A DNA stretch of 64,000 bases from Paenibacillus sp. RC334 (GCF_030034735.1 NZ_CP125370.1:4030001-4094000); one strand, 5' to 3'; positions 9,058 to 18,555 are shown, counted from the stretch's first letter. A program made the numbers and translations. Notes: generated from the letters alone by a model not told the origin.

Positions 9058-9108
9058 ATATGTTCCCGCACTCAACCCTTAAGCGTTTTTTTGAATGCAG
9101 GAACATAT
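9058..9108. repeat. Border hairpin of phage-like element, copy 1
   Basis: ATATGTTCC and GGAACATAT arms, with inner GCA/TGC and CAA/TTG pairing, form an imperfect palindrome. Homology with the second element begins about 15 bases to the left of this point and then continues through the element. The same palindrome is at 41699-41748 and half of it at 7284. Position at the edge of shared DNA suggests an attachment or recombination site, but a transcriptional role is also possible. Confidence 0.5.
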
Positions 9109-9650
9109 TCAAGTTGCTCTTAATCTCTCATAAATCAATGCTTCTTATCTCGATATATTACTACCACGCACTCCACATGTGTCGAGACCATGAAAGGGAT
9201 ATATTCCTTTTTATTATATATATTACCTATACTATCAAAACCTACTCCTTCCCACAACACCCTTTTTTCCAGTTGATGCCCGTTCTCCCTTCACTTCTAC
9301 CAATCCCGCTAATTCCATATGAACCTGTATTTAATTTACCCGAATCCACAATCACAATTAAATCAGCTCAGTTCCTGACTTTGAAAGACAATTGCTCAAA
9401 ATTACTTTCAGCTTTCCCCCCTCCCATATCTCCTGCTTCCAGTATTACACATTGAAAATAACCCAACGAATGGGGCATTCTGTAAACTAAATCTCTCTTT
9501 TAACCGATAAATACATATGCTGGACTGTTATTTAAATATCACCTCTCGTAACTTTGTACCCAACAAACTCAGTGATACATATGGGTCTTAAAATGCTGCA
9601 CTTTACTTTTGTAATCAGCCATCACATCTAGAAAGGAGTTATGAACTCAC
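9109..9650 (+). other. Conserved non-coding leader of the toxin gene
   Basis: About 540 bases without a convincing gene. The stretch is nearly identical to 41749-42291, including the last 160 bases before the toxin start and the AGAAAGGAG ribosome site at 9630-9638. Such conservation without coding suggests promoter and leader signals. I could not pick a confident -35/-10 pair. Confidence 0.45.
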
Positions 9651-12600
9651 TTGAGCCTATTATCAGATGGGATCGGATATGAAAGCCTACGCTTTTATGG
9701 TCCCTTTCAGCCGCAACACATCGATCAACTTCAAATAACACGTACCATTAATGATCATACCTTTTTACATATCTGTGGTATGCTCTCCGAAGAACAGGGA
9801 GCCGCATGCATCGGACAAAATATGGAGCAAGAGCCGATTGTGATTCGTCAGTTGGATGATCAAGGACAATCGCTAAGAAGACTGTTTCACGGGATTGTTA
9901 CGCAAATGTCTGTGAATTGCACACGGGGAGTATACACCTTTGAATTGGAAGCCGCTTCCCATTCCTATCAAATGGATATCAAGCTGAAAAAACGTTCCTA
10001 CCAAGATATTCACCGCACTTATGATGATCTGGTCACCTCGATGGTTCGTAAATATGAGTATGGAGACGCCATTGATACCATAACTAATTATGCCAAACTG
10101 GATACTTTTGTTTTACAATATGAGGAGACGGATTGGGCTTTTTTAAAGCGTCTTGCTTCCCGCTTTGGCTCCGTACTTGTGCCAGAGGTAACCGCAGCCT
10201 CACCCAAAGTTTTTTTCGGGATGCCAGAAGGCAAACAGCACAAAGTGGAACGAGATGTATTTTATCGGGTACGGAAAACGTTTCATGAACTGGATGCCGA
10301 AAAGCCGGGAGAACGTGCTGGCTCGTATGTCACCTATACGATTGAAAGTTTGCAATATTATGCGCTGGGTGACCTCATCACGTTACCCATTGGACAAGGC
10401 AAAGAGTTGGTCGTCGTTCGGGCAGTGACACGGTTAGAGGATGGCTTACTGCGTACCCGTTATGATCTCCAAGCGGAACAGAATATTCGCTATGCCCGGT
10501 ATGAAAACGATCAGGCTACCGGGATTTCGCTGACAGGAACGGTGCTCAAGGTACAACAGGATTTCGTACAGCTTCAACTGGACATCGACCCGAAGCAAGA
10601 TCCTGCCAAAGCCTGCTGGTTTCCCGTAGCGACTCGATATGTAGCCGAAGAACATAGCGGTTGGTACGATATGCCTGAAATCGGGGAACAGATCGAACTG
10701 TATCTGCCTACACACCGCGAACAGGATGCCTATGTGACGGATTCGCTACGACAACAACGCCACGCAAATGGACAGCCGAATGTGAAGGTTTGGCAACATG
10801 TGCAAGGTAGCGGCGTAGAAATGTCTGAGCAAGAACTGACCCTGTCCACCTCGGATGGATTTTCCATTACACTAAATGAAGATGGTGGCATTACCATTAA
10901 CAGTCCGGGGGATGTACAGATTCAGGGTGGTCATGTGAAGCTTGATGCAGGTGAGGAACTGTCGCTGGAAGCTGGAACGGCGCTGTATCTCAAAGGTGGA
11001 GAAAGTAGCATGGTGCTGGATGGTGAGACAGATACCAAAGCTCCAGTGATTTATCAGGAAGGTACGGTGAAAGCTCCTGTTTTCGTGGCTGACCTCCCTC
11101 CTGTGCCTGAACCGCCGTTAATGAGTATAAAAGCATATGAAGCAGCCCAATCAGCAGCAAAGAGCAGCCAAGCCCCTACTCCTAAAGCAAAAATTACGAC
11201 TCCAGCTGAGCTTCAGAAGGCTAATGCTTTGATGGGGACGATATCCAAACTGTTAGGCTCCATTCCAGCAGTAGGGAACGTAGCCAGTGTGATGTTGAAT
11301 ACGGTGGGTGGGCCAGCAGGTAAAGTGGCGGCAACGGTGTTACAAGCAACAGGAGCCATCCCTATTCGTAGTAAAGGAACGCCAACGGTTGGAGGCAGTA
11401 AAGAAACGGGGTTGCACCCGCTCAAACACTTGGCTGGCTTAGCACTCCAAGGACTAATCAGTCAATACGAACATGAGCAAGCAAGACAAGCCTACTATAG
11501 CAAGTGGATTTTAGGAAAAGCATATACGAGTGCACGTCATGTAGCGAATTCTGGAGGCCCACTGGAGCTGATTCAGAACCTGCTGAAAGAGTCGAATGCT
11601 ATGGCTCATGCCTACCAGCAGATTCCTAAAAGTGTTCGAGATAAAATGCTCAGAGATTATACGAAAAAACAACGCCTTCAGGCAGCGCAAACACAGAAAC
11701 ATGAGAATTCAAAACTTGCACTATGGAGAGAAAGAAAAACTAAGGAGTATACTTCATATTGGAATCAAACTGATTATTTTACAGCCAACTGGTGGCAGGA
11801 TGAAGGTAAGCTAAAGCAAGCTGAGCAAGCACTACGCACTGAAATTACAATGCAGCGCAAACTATCACTGTATGATATTAAAGACCCCAATAAAATGGCT
11901 GCCATCCAGCGCATCGTCAACACAAAGCGAACACAAGTATGGGATGAAGGAACCCTAAATGCCATAGAAAATGGATTAGTAGCTATGGGAGTAGACTCAA
12001 CAAATGCTATTGAGTTGGACAAAGAGAAAATAGATGCACTCATTGCTCGATACAATCAGGGCTTCATCGGACAAAAATCCGGAGATTACATGGAGAGGAC
12101 AGGTCTAAGTGATTTAGTCGAAGACACGACTTATGGGGTTGTAGGAGCTCGTATCGGTATGGGGACTGCTGGAAGGCCTCCTGCTAGGCCCAGCCAACCA
12201 CCTATTGTAGAGAATCCGCCTGTAAAACCCAACCCAAAAGGTGGCCCAGGTGTAAACAAGCCGATTGATGAATTCAATGATTCGCCGATTTATAATGGGG
12301 CAAATTCTAGTAGGCCTAAGGAGACACCTAAATCAACGAATCCGAGTAAAACTCCTGAGGGGACGGGTAAAACTGGAAATTCAAATAATGGACAATATTC
12401 AGGGAAATTAGTAAAGGTTCCTAAGGAAGATGAAGCAGCTGATATGTTAGCAGAAAAACTAGGTGGAGAAGCCAGAGTTAAATTTAGCAATGACCCTAAG
12501 GGACGTGAGTTTGATACGGTAAGCGACCAGTACATTGCTCAAACCAAACCACCGTTGAACAGTTTAGATAAGCAATTTAGAAAACAAGCGAAAGCTACGA

Positions 12601-12743
12601 TTGAAGCAGCAATTGAGACGAACAGAAAAGCGTACTTTCACTTTGAAGGTAAGCCTGATGATAGAGTGCTAAGACAACTTAAAGAATATGCCGAAAGATA
12701 TGGTGTAGAAATAATTATTGATACTAAACCCCTTATACCATGA
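9651..12743 (+). CDS. VgrG-like spike with REase-fold toxin tip
   Basis: A 1030-aa polymorphic toxin carrier. Residues ~1-330 match the phage late-control D/gp27-like part of VgrG spikes, ~335-460 a gp5-like OB domain and repeat-rich beta-helix (GDVQIQGGHVKLDAG). Residues ~480-830 are a helical pre-toxin region, followed by a Pro/Gly/Asn linker. The last ~110 residues (REFDTVSDQYIAQTKP onward, then AYFHFEGKP) fit the restriction-endonuclease-fold toxin family. Start is TTG 9651 after AGAAAGGAG with a long 12-base spacer, the same in copy 2. The immunity gene follows 14 bases downstream. It presumably rides a contractile injection particle; no other tail genes are visible here. Confidence 0.85.
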   Translation: MSLLSDGIGYESLRFYGPFQPQHIDQLQITRTINDHTFLHICGMLSEEQGAACIGQNMEQEPIVIRQLDDQGQSLRRLFHGIVTQMSVNCTRGVYTFELEAASHSYQMDIKLKKRSYQDIHRTYDDLVTSMVRKYEYGDAIDTITNYAKLDTFVLQYEETDWAFLKRLASRFGSVLVPEVTAASPKVFFGMPEGKQHKVERDVFYRVRKTFHELDAEKPGERAGSYVTYTIESLQYYALGDLITLPIGQGKELVVVRAVTRLEDGLLRTRYDLQAEQNIRYARYENDQATGISLTGTVLKVQQDFVQLQLDIDPKQDPAKACWFPVATRYVAEEHSGWYDMPEIGEQIELYLPTHREQDAYVTDSLRQQRHANGQPNVKVWQHVQGSGVEMSEQELTLSTSDGFSITLNEDGGITINSPGDVQIQGGHVKLDAGEELSLEAGTALYLKGGESSMVLDGETDTKAPVIYQEGTVKAPVFVADLPPVPEPPLMSIKAYEAAQSAAKSSQAPTPKAKITTPAELQKANALMGTISKLLGSIPAVGNVASVMLNTVGGPAGKVAATVLQATGAIPIRSKGTPTVGGSKETGLHPLKHLAGLALQGLISQYEHEQARQAYYSKWILGKAYTSARHVANSGGPLELIQNLLKESNAMAHAYQQIPKSVRDKMLRDYTKKQRLQAAQTQKHENSKLALWRERKTKEYTSYWNQTDYFTANWWQDEGKLKQAEQALRTEITMQRKLSLYDIKDPNKMAAIQRIVNTKRTQVWDEGTLNAIENGLVAMGVDSTNAIELDKEKIDALIARYNQGFIGQKSGDYMERTGLSDLVEDTTYGVVGARIGMGTAGRPPARPSQPPIVENPPVKPNPKGGPGVNKPIDEFNDSPIYNGANSSRPKETPKSTNPSKTPEGTGKTGNSNNGQYSGKLVKVPKEDEAADMLAEKLGGEARVKFSNDPKGREFDTVSDQYIAQTKPPLNSLDKQFRKQAKATIEAAIETNRKAYFHFEGKPDDRVLRQLKEYAERYGVEIIIDTKPLIP

Positions 12744-12757
12744 GAGGATGAGAAGAA

Positions 12758-13162
12758 ATGTTTGAGTATCACGGGTGGGCAACCATTAGAGAAAGTTCCT
12801 CATTTGAAGATGATGATGAAAAATTAATTTTAGTCATTCAAGAGATACAGAACTTTTTGAATGAATTAGATTGGCCTTCTGGCGTTTTGGATTTAAGAGC
12901 CGTAAATGGAGATTTTCAACTCTGGATAGCAGGTCTTAATAATCATAAACCTACAGCTAAACATAATCCCATAGAATTATTAAAAAGAGTGGGTGAGTTT
13001 GCTCCCGGCTCATATGGAATTTTATATGTAAGGGATAGTGATGATATGAAACTATTTAATGAATTTAGGGTTCATACATTAATTCGAGGTGAATTGACTG
13101 AACACACAGACCCTTTCTTGTCTCCATTCATACCTAAAGTAGAAGATGACTATGAAGATTAA
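12758..13162 (+). CDS. Immunity protein, Imm7 family
   Basis: A 134-aa protein that opens with MFEYHGWATIRES and carries APGSYGILYVRD and FLSPFIPKVED, the conserved blocks of Imm7 immunity proteins. It should bind and block the nuclease tip encoded directly upstream, protecting the producer. It starts 14 bases after the toxin stop behind GAGAGGATGAGAA, so the two are one operon ended by the hairpin at 13260. The second element carries a different immunity gene here, as expected if toxin tip and immunity swap together. Confidence 0.82.
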   Translation: MFEYHGWATIRESSSFEDDDEKLILVIQEIQNFLNELDWPSGVLDLRAVNGDFQLWIAGLNNHKPTAKHNPIELLKRVGEFAPGSYGILYVRDSDDMKLFNEFRVHTLIRGELTEHTDPFLSPFIPKVEDDYED

Positions 13163-13259
13163 CATAAAGTTGAAATAGAGCTATTAACTCCGACAATAAG
13201 AGTGCAATACCACCAACAAACCAAACACTGAACAAATTAACAAACACTTGATGAACTTT

Positions 13260-13306
13260 AAAAAGCTTGTTCCAACTTGAATCATGAGTAGGAATGAGCT
13301 TTTTTG
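13260..13306 (+). terminator. Terminator of toxin-immunity operon 1
   Basis: A 14-bp stem (AAAAAGCTTGTTCC pairing with GGAATGAGCTTTTT, two G-T pairs) ends in a T run. It lies about 100 bases after the immunity gene and has a diverged equivalent at 45862. Confidence 0.85.
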
Positions 13307-13375
13307 TATAATCAAAATAAAAAGGTTAAAAAATCATAATAATCCATCTTTCCTGCACAAAACAATAACTTGCCA

Positions 13376-13423
13376 TCCCTCCCCATCAGAGTTAACATAC
13401 ACACACTTCAACCACGGGAGGGA
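13376..13423 (+). promoter_or_regulatory. Conserved hairpin hiding a ribosome site
   Basis: TCCCTCCC at 13376-13383 is the exact complement of GGGAGGGA at 13416-13423, the ribosome site of the small gene starting at 13433. Pairing would close a 32-base loop containing GTTAAC and block translation. The same arms and spacing recur at 45936-45983 although flanking bases differ, which supports a real switch. Confidence 0.6.
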
Positions 13424-13432
13424 AAATGTACT

Positions 13433-13720
13433 ATGTCAAATTGGCCAGATTGGTTTCAAGAAGCATTACGCCAACGTTTTTATCAATTAGAACTCGCCAG
13501 TGAACAACAGGCTTCATGTTCATCAGAAGATGAGCATCTATTCACTCAAATGGATCAATTCAAAACCAACCAAAACGAAGATATTCAACGTCTGCTATCG
13601 GAATGGGAAGAAGCCATAGGCGATCAGCTAAGTCAGGACAAACAGTCCATCTATATGGAAGGAGTTAAAGACGGGATTCGATTGATTCTTCCCGTCATGC
13701 ACTCCACAGTTACTCGTTAG
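13433..13720 (+). CDS. Small helical protein, DUF6809-like
   Basis: A 95-aa acidic, mostly helical protein. The C-terminal segment SIYMEGVKDGIRLILPVM resembles the end of DUF6809 proteins, which are common near mobile elements in Firmicutes and have no known role. ATG 13433 sits 9 bases after GGGAGGGA. It ends 14 bases from the convergent recombinase gene. Conserved in copy 2 with its unusual leader hairpin. Confidence 0.6.
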   Translation: MSNWPDWFQEALRQRFYQLELASEQQASCSSEDEHLFTQMDQFKTNQNEDIQRLLSEWEEAIGDQLSQDKQSIYMEGVKDGIRLILPVMHSTVTR

Positions 13721-13733
13721 CCTATTGATTGTT

Positions 13734-15356
13734 TCAGCCTATGATTTCGTCTATGCTCAGTCCACTTTTCAAGGTAAAAACAAAATGCGCTGGTGAGAGA
13801 ATGGTTATCTTCTCCACCAACGCATTAAATAGGTTATCATCAAATTGTTCCAGTATATCTTTCCGCAAGTTTAAAAGTTGAATGATTTCATCGACACGCT
13901 CCTTGATTTTCGCTTGCTGCTCATGCTCCTGCTCCAGTGTCAGTTTCTGTTGTCGTAGCTCGTTGAGTTCACTGGAAAGTCTGTTCGTTTCTTCATCATA
14001 TACCGTTTCATCAATTTGATTCCGTAGCTTGAGATTCACTAATTCCTTCAGGTCGGATTTCAATTGTTGCATCTGTCCTTCGATGTCCAATAACGATGTT
14101 TGTTCTACTCTGCTGGAAAGTGCCGATTCAATATTGGCTTTCAGCGTCTTCATGAATCCTTTCTTATTCTCATACATCCGATTGAACAATCGTACAAACG
14201 CGGAATGTAAAACTTGTTCATCGACTGATTTGGCATCACAGGCTACTTTACCTTTATTGACATACGTTTTGCATTGCCATACTACTTTTTTGGATAGATT
14301 ATTGCTGTTCCAGGTTCGGCGTTTAAAAATGGCCCCACAGCATCCACAATATACTTTGCTACTGAGTGCATATTTACTGGAGTATCTTTTACTATCCCCC
14401 ATGACATTACCTTTCAACTTGGCCCTCCATTCCTTTTCCTTTTGCACCGCTTCAAATAGTTCCTTGGATACAATCGGCTCATGGTTGTCCTCAATTAAAT
14501 ATTGCTGTTCTTGTCCTTTATTCCTTACTCGTTTGTGGGTTAGAAAATCTACCGTTACCGTCTTTTGCTGAAGCAAAGCTCCGTAATATTTCTCATTGGT
14601 CAGTATTAAGGTAATGGAGGAATCCCACCACGTATCGCCACCCGTGACTGTTTTAATGTGATCTCGCATCAAACCTCTGGCTATCGCCTGATAGCTTTTC
14701 CCATCCAAATACTCCTCGTATATTCTGCGTACAATCTCTGCTTCTGGCTCGTTAATCACCAGTTCACCATGTTCATCCTTATCATAGCCGAGAAAGCGAG
14801 TCGTGTTGCAGAAGACTTTGCCGTTTTGGAAGCCACGCAATATTCCCCATCGACTATTTTCGGAAATATTCCGACTCTCATCTTGGGCAAGGGAACTCAG
14901 GATGGTCAGCAATACTTCGCCTGTGGTATCCAGCGTATTAATATTCTCCCGTTCAAAGAATACAGCAACTCCGAGACTTTTCAGTTCCCGTACATATTTC
15001 AATAAATCCAGTGTATTTCTCGCAAATCTCGAAATCGACTTGACCAGAATGAGATCCAGCTTACCGTTTCGGGCATCCTGTATCATCCGATTAAATTGAG
15101 TTCTATTTTTAGTGTTGGTTCCGGTGATGCCTTCATCTGCGTAAATATCAGCCATTTCCCATTCCAAGTTGTTTTGAATGTATTGGGTATAATGATTGAC
15201 CTGATTGGTGTAGCTTTCCTTTTGCTCCTCGGAATCGGTACTAACCCGGCAATAGGCAGCGACTTTCTTCTTTTGAATCGATTGAATTCCTTCTACGATG
15301 TCCATCGTTTTAATGGGAACGACGACGACTTTTTTTGCGGTTACGGCTTGGGCCAT
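13734..15356 (-). CDS. Large serine recombinase, copy 1
   Basis: A 540-aa site-specific recombinase. The resolvase catalytic domain begins at KVAAYCRVSTDSEEQ with the nucleophile S39. It continues through the LILVKSISRFARNT helix region, then a recombinase domain, a zinc ribbon (VYCGCCG, then C pairs) and a C-terminal coiled coil (~420-500). This is the layout of large serine integrases that insert or excise elements at att sites. Start ATG 15356 follows AAGGGAG. A small helical gene lies just upstream. A tyrosine recombinase is also present in the same element, so which one mobilises it is open. Confidence 0.92.
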   Translation of the reverse strand: MAQAVTAKKVVVVPIKTMDIVEGIQSIQKKKVAAYCRVSTDSEEQKESYTNQVNHYTQYIQNNLEWEMADIYADEGITGTNTKNRTQFNRMIQDARNGKLDLILVKSISRFARNTLDLLKYVRELKSLGVAVFFERENINTLDTTGEVLLTILSSLAQDESRNISENSRWGILRGFQNGKVFCNTTRFLGYDKDEHGELVINEPEAEIVRRIYEEYLDGKSYQAIARGLMRDHIKTVTGGDTWWDSSITLILTNEKYYGALLQQKTVTVDFLTHKRVRNKGQEQQYLIEDNHEPIVSKELFEAVQKEKEWRAKLKGNVMGDSKRYSSKYALSSKVYCGCCGAIFKRRTWNSNNLSKKVVWQCKTYVNKGKVACDAKSVDEQVLHSAFVRLFNRMYENKKGFMKTLKANIESALSSRVEQTSLLDIEGQMQQLKSDLKELVNLKLRNQIDETVYDEETNRLSSELNELRQQKLTLEQEHEQQAKIKERVDEIIQLLNLRKDILEQFDDNLFNALVEKITILSPAHFVFTLKSGLSIDEIIG

Positions 15357-15390
15357 AGGTATTTCTCCCTTCGATATCTTCTTTATACAG

Positions 15391-15573
15391 TCACATGGTA
15401 TAATGCTTGCGGCACATCATCAAGTCCATTTCTGCCCATGTGATAGCTACTTGAAAGATTTTTTTATTAAGCTGGTCAATCGCTATAAATTCTTCTTCTG
15501 TAATGACATGTTGTGATCTCAATTGCTTCAATAGGCTCAGACTGAGCAAGTAATCAATAGATTTTCGTTGCAT
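15391..15573 (-). CDS. Small SHOCT-like protein upstream of recombinase
   Basis: A 60-aa protein starting at ATG 15573 behind AAAGGAG. SLLKQLRSQHVITEEEFIAI is a SHOCT-type short helical motif (L-x-G/Q-x-I-T-x-E-E-F). Small SHOCT proteins commonly precede large serine recombinases in Firmicute elements and may be recombination directionality or oligomerisation factors, which is inference. In copy 2 a one-base change in an A tract ends this protein after 41 residues. Confidence 0.6.
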   Translation of the reverse strand: MQRKSIDYLLSLSLLKQLRSQHVITEEEFIAIDQLNKKIFQVAITWAEMDLMMCRKHYTM

Positions 15574-15636
15574 ATGTATGTGGCTCCTTTGAAATGAAAA
15601 TGGCTCACCTCTAAGGCAAGCCAATAGATATAATGC

Positions 15637-16793
15637 TCAGAATAAATTCTTAAGGCTAATGGTCTTTTCTGTAGTAATGCTATGATCGCTTACTAAGATG
15701 GCAGTCAGTACAAGGGCTTTATTGTTCGCTCCACTACTGCTTCCAGCTTTCATCGTCACACTATTTCCTGTGCTGGCTGTTATGCTTCCCATGATCGGAA
15801 TTGAATCATCTTGGTTCCATAAGCTCCACTCTACCGACTGGTCAAACACTTCCACTCCATTGTCATAGATATGGCTGAAGTATGATGCACTTTGTCCTGT
15901 TTTGAGGATGGGATTGCCGATAATGGCTATCGAATAGATATGCGTTCCCGTTTCAACGACTCTCAATTCAATGGTACTTCGTACTGTCGGATGATACGTT
16001 AGTTTTGCGGTGATGCTTGCTTGTCCTAAAGCGATGCCCATAATCTGGCCTTGCTGATCTACACTAACCACATTCGGATCGCTTGAAATGAAAGTTATGG
16101 CTGGATTAACCATCTCATTCCCGTTATCCGTAGCGGTCACATTCAACGGTATTATTTCGTTGAGCCGTACATAGGTTATCGTTCCGTGATTGATATGTAA
16201 TGCGTAGGTATGAGCAATCTCATATTTCCATCGGTCTGCGATGTTATTTTCCAAGTCATCATAAGCTGTATTTATGCTATCCAATGTGCAGCTTAACTGG
16301 ATGATGCCATTCATCGTGCGGTCAATTCCAGTCACTTTAAATGGCTGATGAGTCATATAGAATCGTTGGCTTAATGTAATGCCCTTCGTATCTGCGTTGT
16401 CCTGTACTGTAGCCTAACTATAATATTTCCCTCCGGCATTGAGATAACTTTACCTGTTTCCGTTGAAAACGTTCTGGCTTCCACCACAGCATCAATCCAT
16501 TTTATCTGCCCGTTCCAGTTCAAAGCCAGCCGTTGATTACATTTTTTCATTCTGCCTCGACAAGACTGTTCATTTCGATCCACCTGACTGATAACTAAAT
16601 ATCGTTCATAGCGATAATCTACGATATCACCTGTTTGTAAAGGTGTTGCTGCTCGAATAATTTTTTCATCGGTCATCCGAATGGTATCTGTCGCATCTCG
16701 AATCAGACCAAGCTGTCTTACACCGTTTATGTGTACAAGCTCGCCTTTCTCTCGCAGGAAGAAATCTATCATCGGCTCTAGGCTCCTTGTCAC
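15637..16793 (-). pseudogene. Ig-like (BIg2) phage protein, frameshifted
   Basis: Copy 1 of the intact 383-aa gene at 48212-49363. The N-terminal part (16371-16793) and the Ig-like part (15637-16356) are in different frames. Comparison shows a 5-base tandem duplication of CTGTA near 16410-16420 in copy 1. The C-terminal half contains a bacterial Ig-like domain (BIg2) of the kind phages display on head or tail proteins. Position next to head-tail connectors suggests a head-completion or decoration protein. If both pieces are translated, the upstream 140-aa piece is a truncated product. Confidence 0.8.
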
Positions 16794-17077
16794 TCCTCCA
16801 CCTCCAAACCAAAATCTGGCTTGCAGCGATACAGGTACAACTCCACATAATCACTCCATTCCTTCTTATCCAAAATAATAAAAATATCTTCGCTAATTCG
16901 AATATAGCAGTTCGACAGCAATAAAGATTCCAGTGGACAGAAAGCTCGATATGTAGTCTCCAGTGTGTAACCATCTTCAAATGAAAAGCTTTTACGATAA
17001 GGTTGTACATCTGCCATCATTGACCGAATAGGTATGAATTCAGCATCTAAAATTTCCAACTTCGTATCGTAGAACAT
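16790..17077 (-). CDS. Phage head-tail joining protein, putative
   Basis: A 95-aa protein beginning MFYDTKLEILDA. It lies between the gp6-like connector gene and the Ig-like protein, with 1- to 4-base overlaps on both sides. That position and size fit a head-closure or head-tail joining protein of siphovirus-like head modules. I see no diagnostic motif, so the role is from gene order. The copy 2 homologue is one residue longer. Confidence 0.5.
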   Translation of the reverse strand: MFYDTKLEILDAEFIPIRSMMADVQPYRKSFSFEDGYTLETTYRAFCPLESLLLSNCYIRISEDIFIILDKKEWSDYVELYLYRCKPDFGLEVEE

Positions 17078-17388
17078 TAATCTGTTCCGACCTTGATTTT
17101 AGGCAGAGGAAGAGCCAGTCGAATATTTGTCGGAATCCCTGTTTCATAGGTAGCTGAGCGTTCACCTTCTTGCTTAGTTATAAGTCCAACCGAATCCCTA
17201 TTTTTATAAAGATACACAGCATAATCGACCATGACTTCATCATATTCCACTGGTAGTGTTAAGACATTACAATAGCCATAAATATTACTCCTCGCTTTAT
17301 TCAAATAGTGGATTAGGATATCATCCTTGGATATGTCCGTTGGTTCCATGCCTAATAATCGTTTCATCAAAATCAATGAATCATTCAT
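17077..17388 (-). CDS. gp6-like head-tail connector protein
   Basis: A 103-aa protein with the opening of the phage gp6/gp15-like connector family: helical MKRLLGMEPTDISKDD, then IHYLNKARSNIYGYCN and VDYAVYLYKNRDSVGLITKQEGERSATYE. Such proteins form a ring under the portal that seals the filled head. It overlaps the following gene by one base and the preceding gene by eight. Well conserved in copy 2 at 49650. Confidence 0.72.
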   Translation of the reverse strand: MNDSLILMKRLLGMEPTDISKDDILIHYLNKARSNIYGYCNVLTLPVEYDEVMVDYAVYLYKNRDSVGLITKQEGERSATYETGIPTNIRLALPLPKIKVGTD

Positions 17389-17599
17389 GTGCTGCCTCCT
17401 GTACTTCCTTTACCTGTGCCTTCTCGGTACGTTTCATATTCTTGACTGTTTGAGCTTTCGTTACAGGTTCATCTTCTGCAATCTCATCTGGATTAGGCTC
17501 ATTCACCTGCTCATAATGCCCATTAGCCTGTAACCTCAACACCAACTCCTGATCTGTGACTTCCCATATACATCCTGTTTCCTGATTCAAAAACCACAT
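17381..17599 (-). CDS. Small phage protein with acidic linker
   Basis: A 72-aa protein from ATG 17599, chosen for the GGAGGG site 7 bases upstream. Its first ~25 residues (MWFLNQETGCIWEVTDQELV) form a compact beta-like unit; the remainder is acidic then lysine-rich. It resembles short proteins encoded just after capsid genes in Firmicute phages. Function unknown. A hairpin at 17613 separates it from the capsid gene. Confidence 0.55.
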   Translation of the reverse strand: MWFLNQETGCIWEVTDQELVLRLQANGHYEQVNEPNPDEIAEDEPVTKAQTVKNMKRTEKAQVKEVQEAAHE

Positions 17600-17612
17600 C
17601 TTATTACCCTCC

Positions 17613-17646
17613 AAAAAAATAAAATAGGGCATCCAAAACGACACCC
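17613..17646 (-). terminator. Partial terminator after capsid gene
   Basis: GGGTGTC/GATGCCC hairpin followed by ATTTTATTTTTTT on the minus strand, directly upstream of the next ribosome site. Copy 2 has a one-pair-longer version at 50184. Such a site after the capsid gene would lower downstream connector expression relative to capsid. Confidence 0.6.
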
Positions 17647-17695
17647 CGAACGTGTTTCTTCTATTATAATGTGTTCTCATATCATCTACTTTCAA

Positions 17696-18526
17696 TTAAG
17701 ACTTATTCGCTGTAAGTACAGTGATGGCTTCCGGCTTGATACATTTGGCTCCGAATACTTGCAACCCTTTCACTGCATCTGAAAATTGTTTCTCTGGTCT
17801 GAATGCTTCCACCGAATCCACTTGACCTGCAAAGGAAATGGCACTTTTATGACCTGCAATAATTTTATACTTAGCTCCTGCGGTATTTGGCACATTGTTG
17901 GATTTATAAACGGTCATGCCATCAATATCTCCCACATAGCCTGTGCGGATAAGATTCGGGTCTTTGGTGAAACGGGCATCTTTCAGCAGCAAGCCATAGT
18001 ACCATGCAGGAACCACTACAAAACGTTCCGATTCAGGTACATTATTTTCGTCCAATAGCACACCTAAATCAATCAGTAAATCATAGGCTGTATCTTTTGT
18101 AGGAATTATCGGCGTTGCATCGTTACCCATCGTATTTTCAGCTTTGACCTCCGTATAAAATCCAGCCAGATACTGATCCACCACATTGGCTAGTCCATAC
18201 GAAGCTTCCACGATCCCACCATCCAGTAGATTCACATTCGCTTGCGCAGCATCTACATCATCCACTTGAAAATTGAAATACTTGGCCTGATCAATCACCA
18301 ACGTCTTTTGCGTAGCATCCAGTTCCTGCGGATTCCCGATTCCTGCCACCTTATCATAGTTGCCAATGGTTACCGCCCCAATCGAATTGATTTTCACTGT
18401 GGAACCCTGACCTTTAATCTCACCTTCATAATCGGTGTTGACCACATTACCGTACACCAAATTTTTCTTCAAACTTTCATTTAAACGTGCGCTCCAAATC
18501 GTAGGAATAAAATGTTGTACTGTCAT
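17696..18526 (-). CDS. Major capsid protein
   Basis: A 276-aa protein matching phage coat proteins of the P22-gp5/N4-gp56-like group: TIWSARLNESLKKNLVYG at the start, then strings such as STVKINSIGAVTIGNY and ERFVVVPAWYYGLLL. It would assemble the icosahedral head with the DUF4355 scaffold encoded just upstream. Start ATG 18526 has an AGGGTGATT site. It lies in the conserved order scaffold, capsid, connector. Full length and nearly identical in copy 2. Confidence 0.87.
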   Translation of the reverse strand: MTVQHFIPTIWSARLNESLKKNLVYGNVVNTDYEGEIKGQGSTVKINSIGAVTIGNYDKVAGIGNPQELDATQKTLVIDQAKYFNFQVDDVDAAQANVNLLDGGIVEASYGLANVVDQYLAGFYTEVKAENTMGNDATPIIPTKDTAYDLLIDLGVLLDENNVPESERFVVVPAWYYGLLLKDARFTKDPNLIRTGYVGDIDGMTVYKSNNVPNTAGAKYKIIAGHKSAISFAGQVDSVEAFRPEKQFSDAVKGLQVFGAKCIKPEAITVLTANKS

Positions 18527-18555
18527 ATTCTAATCACCCTGTCCTTTTCTATTGA

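Noticed and set aside
9060..9455. Plus-strand open frame in the conserved toxin leader
   Set aside because: No ribosome site, low-complexity composition, and differences between the two copies do not favour silent positions.
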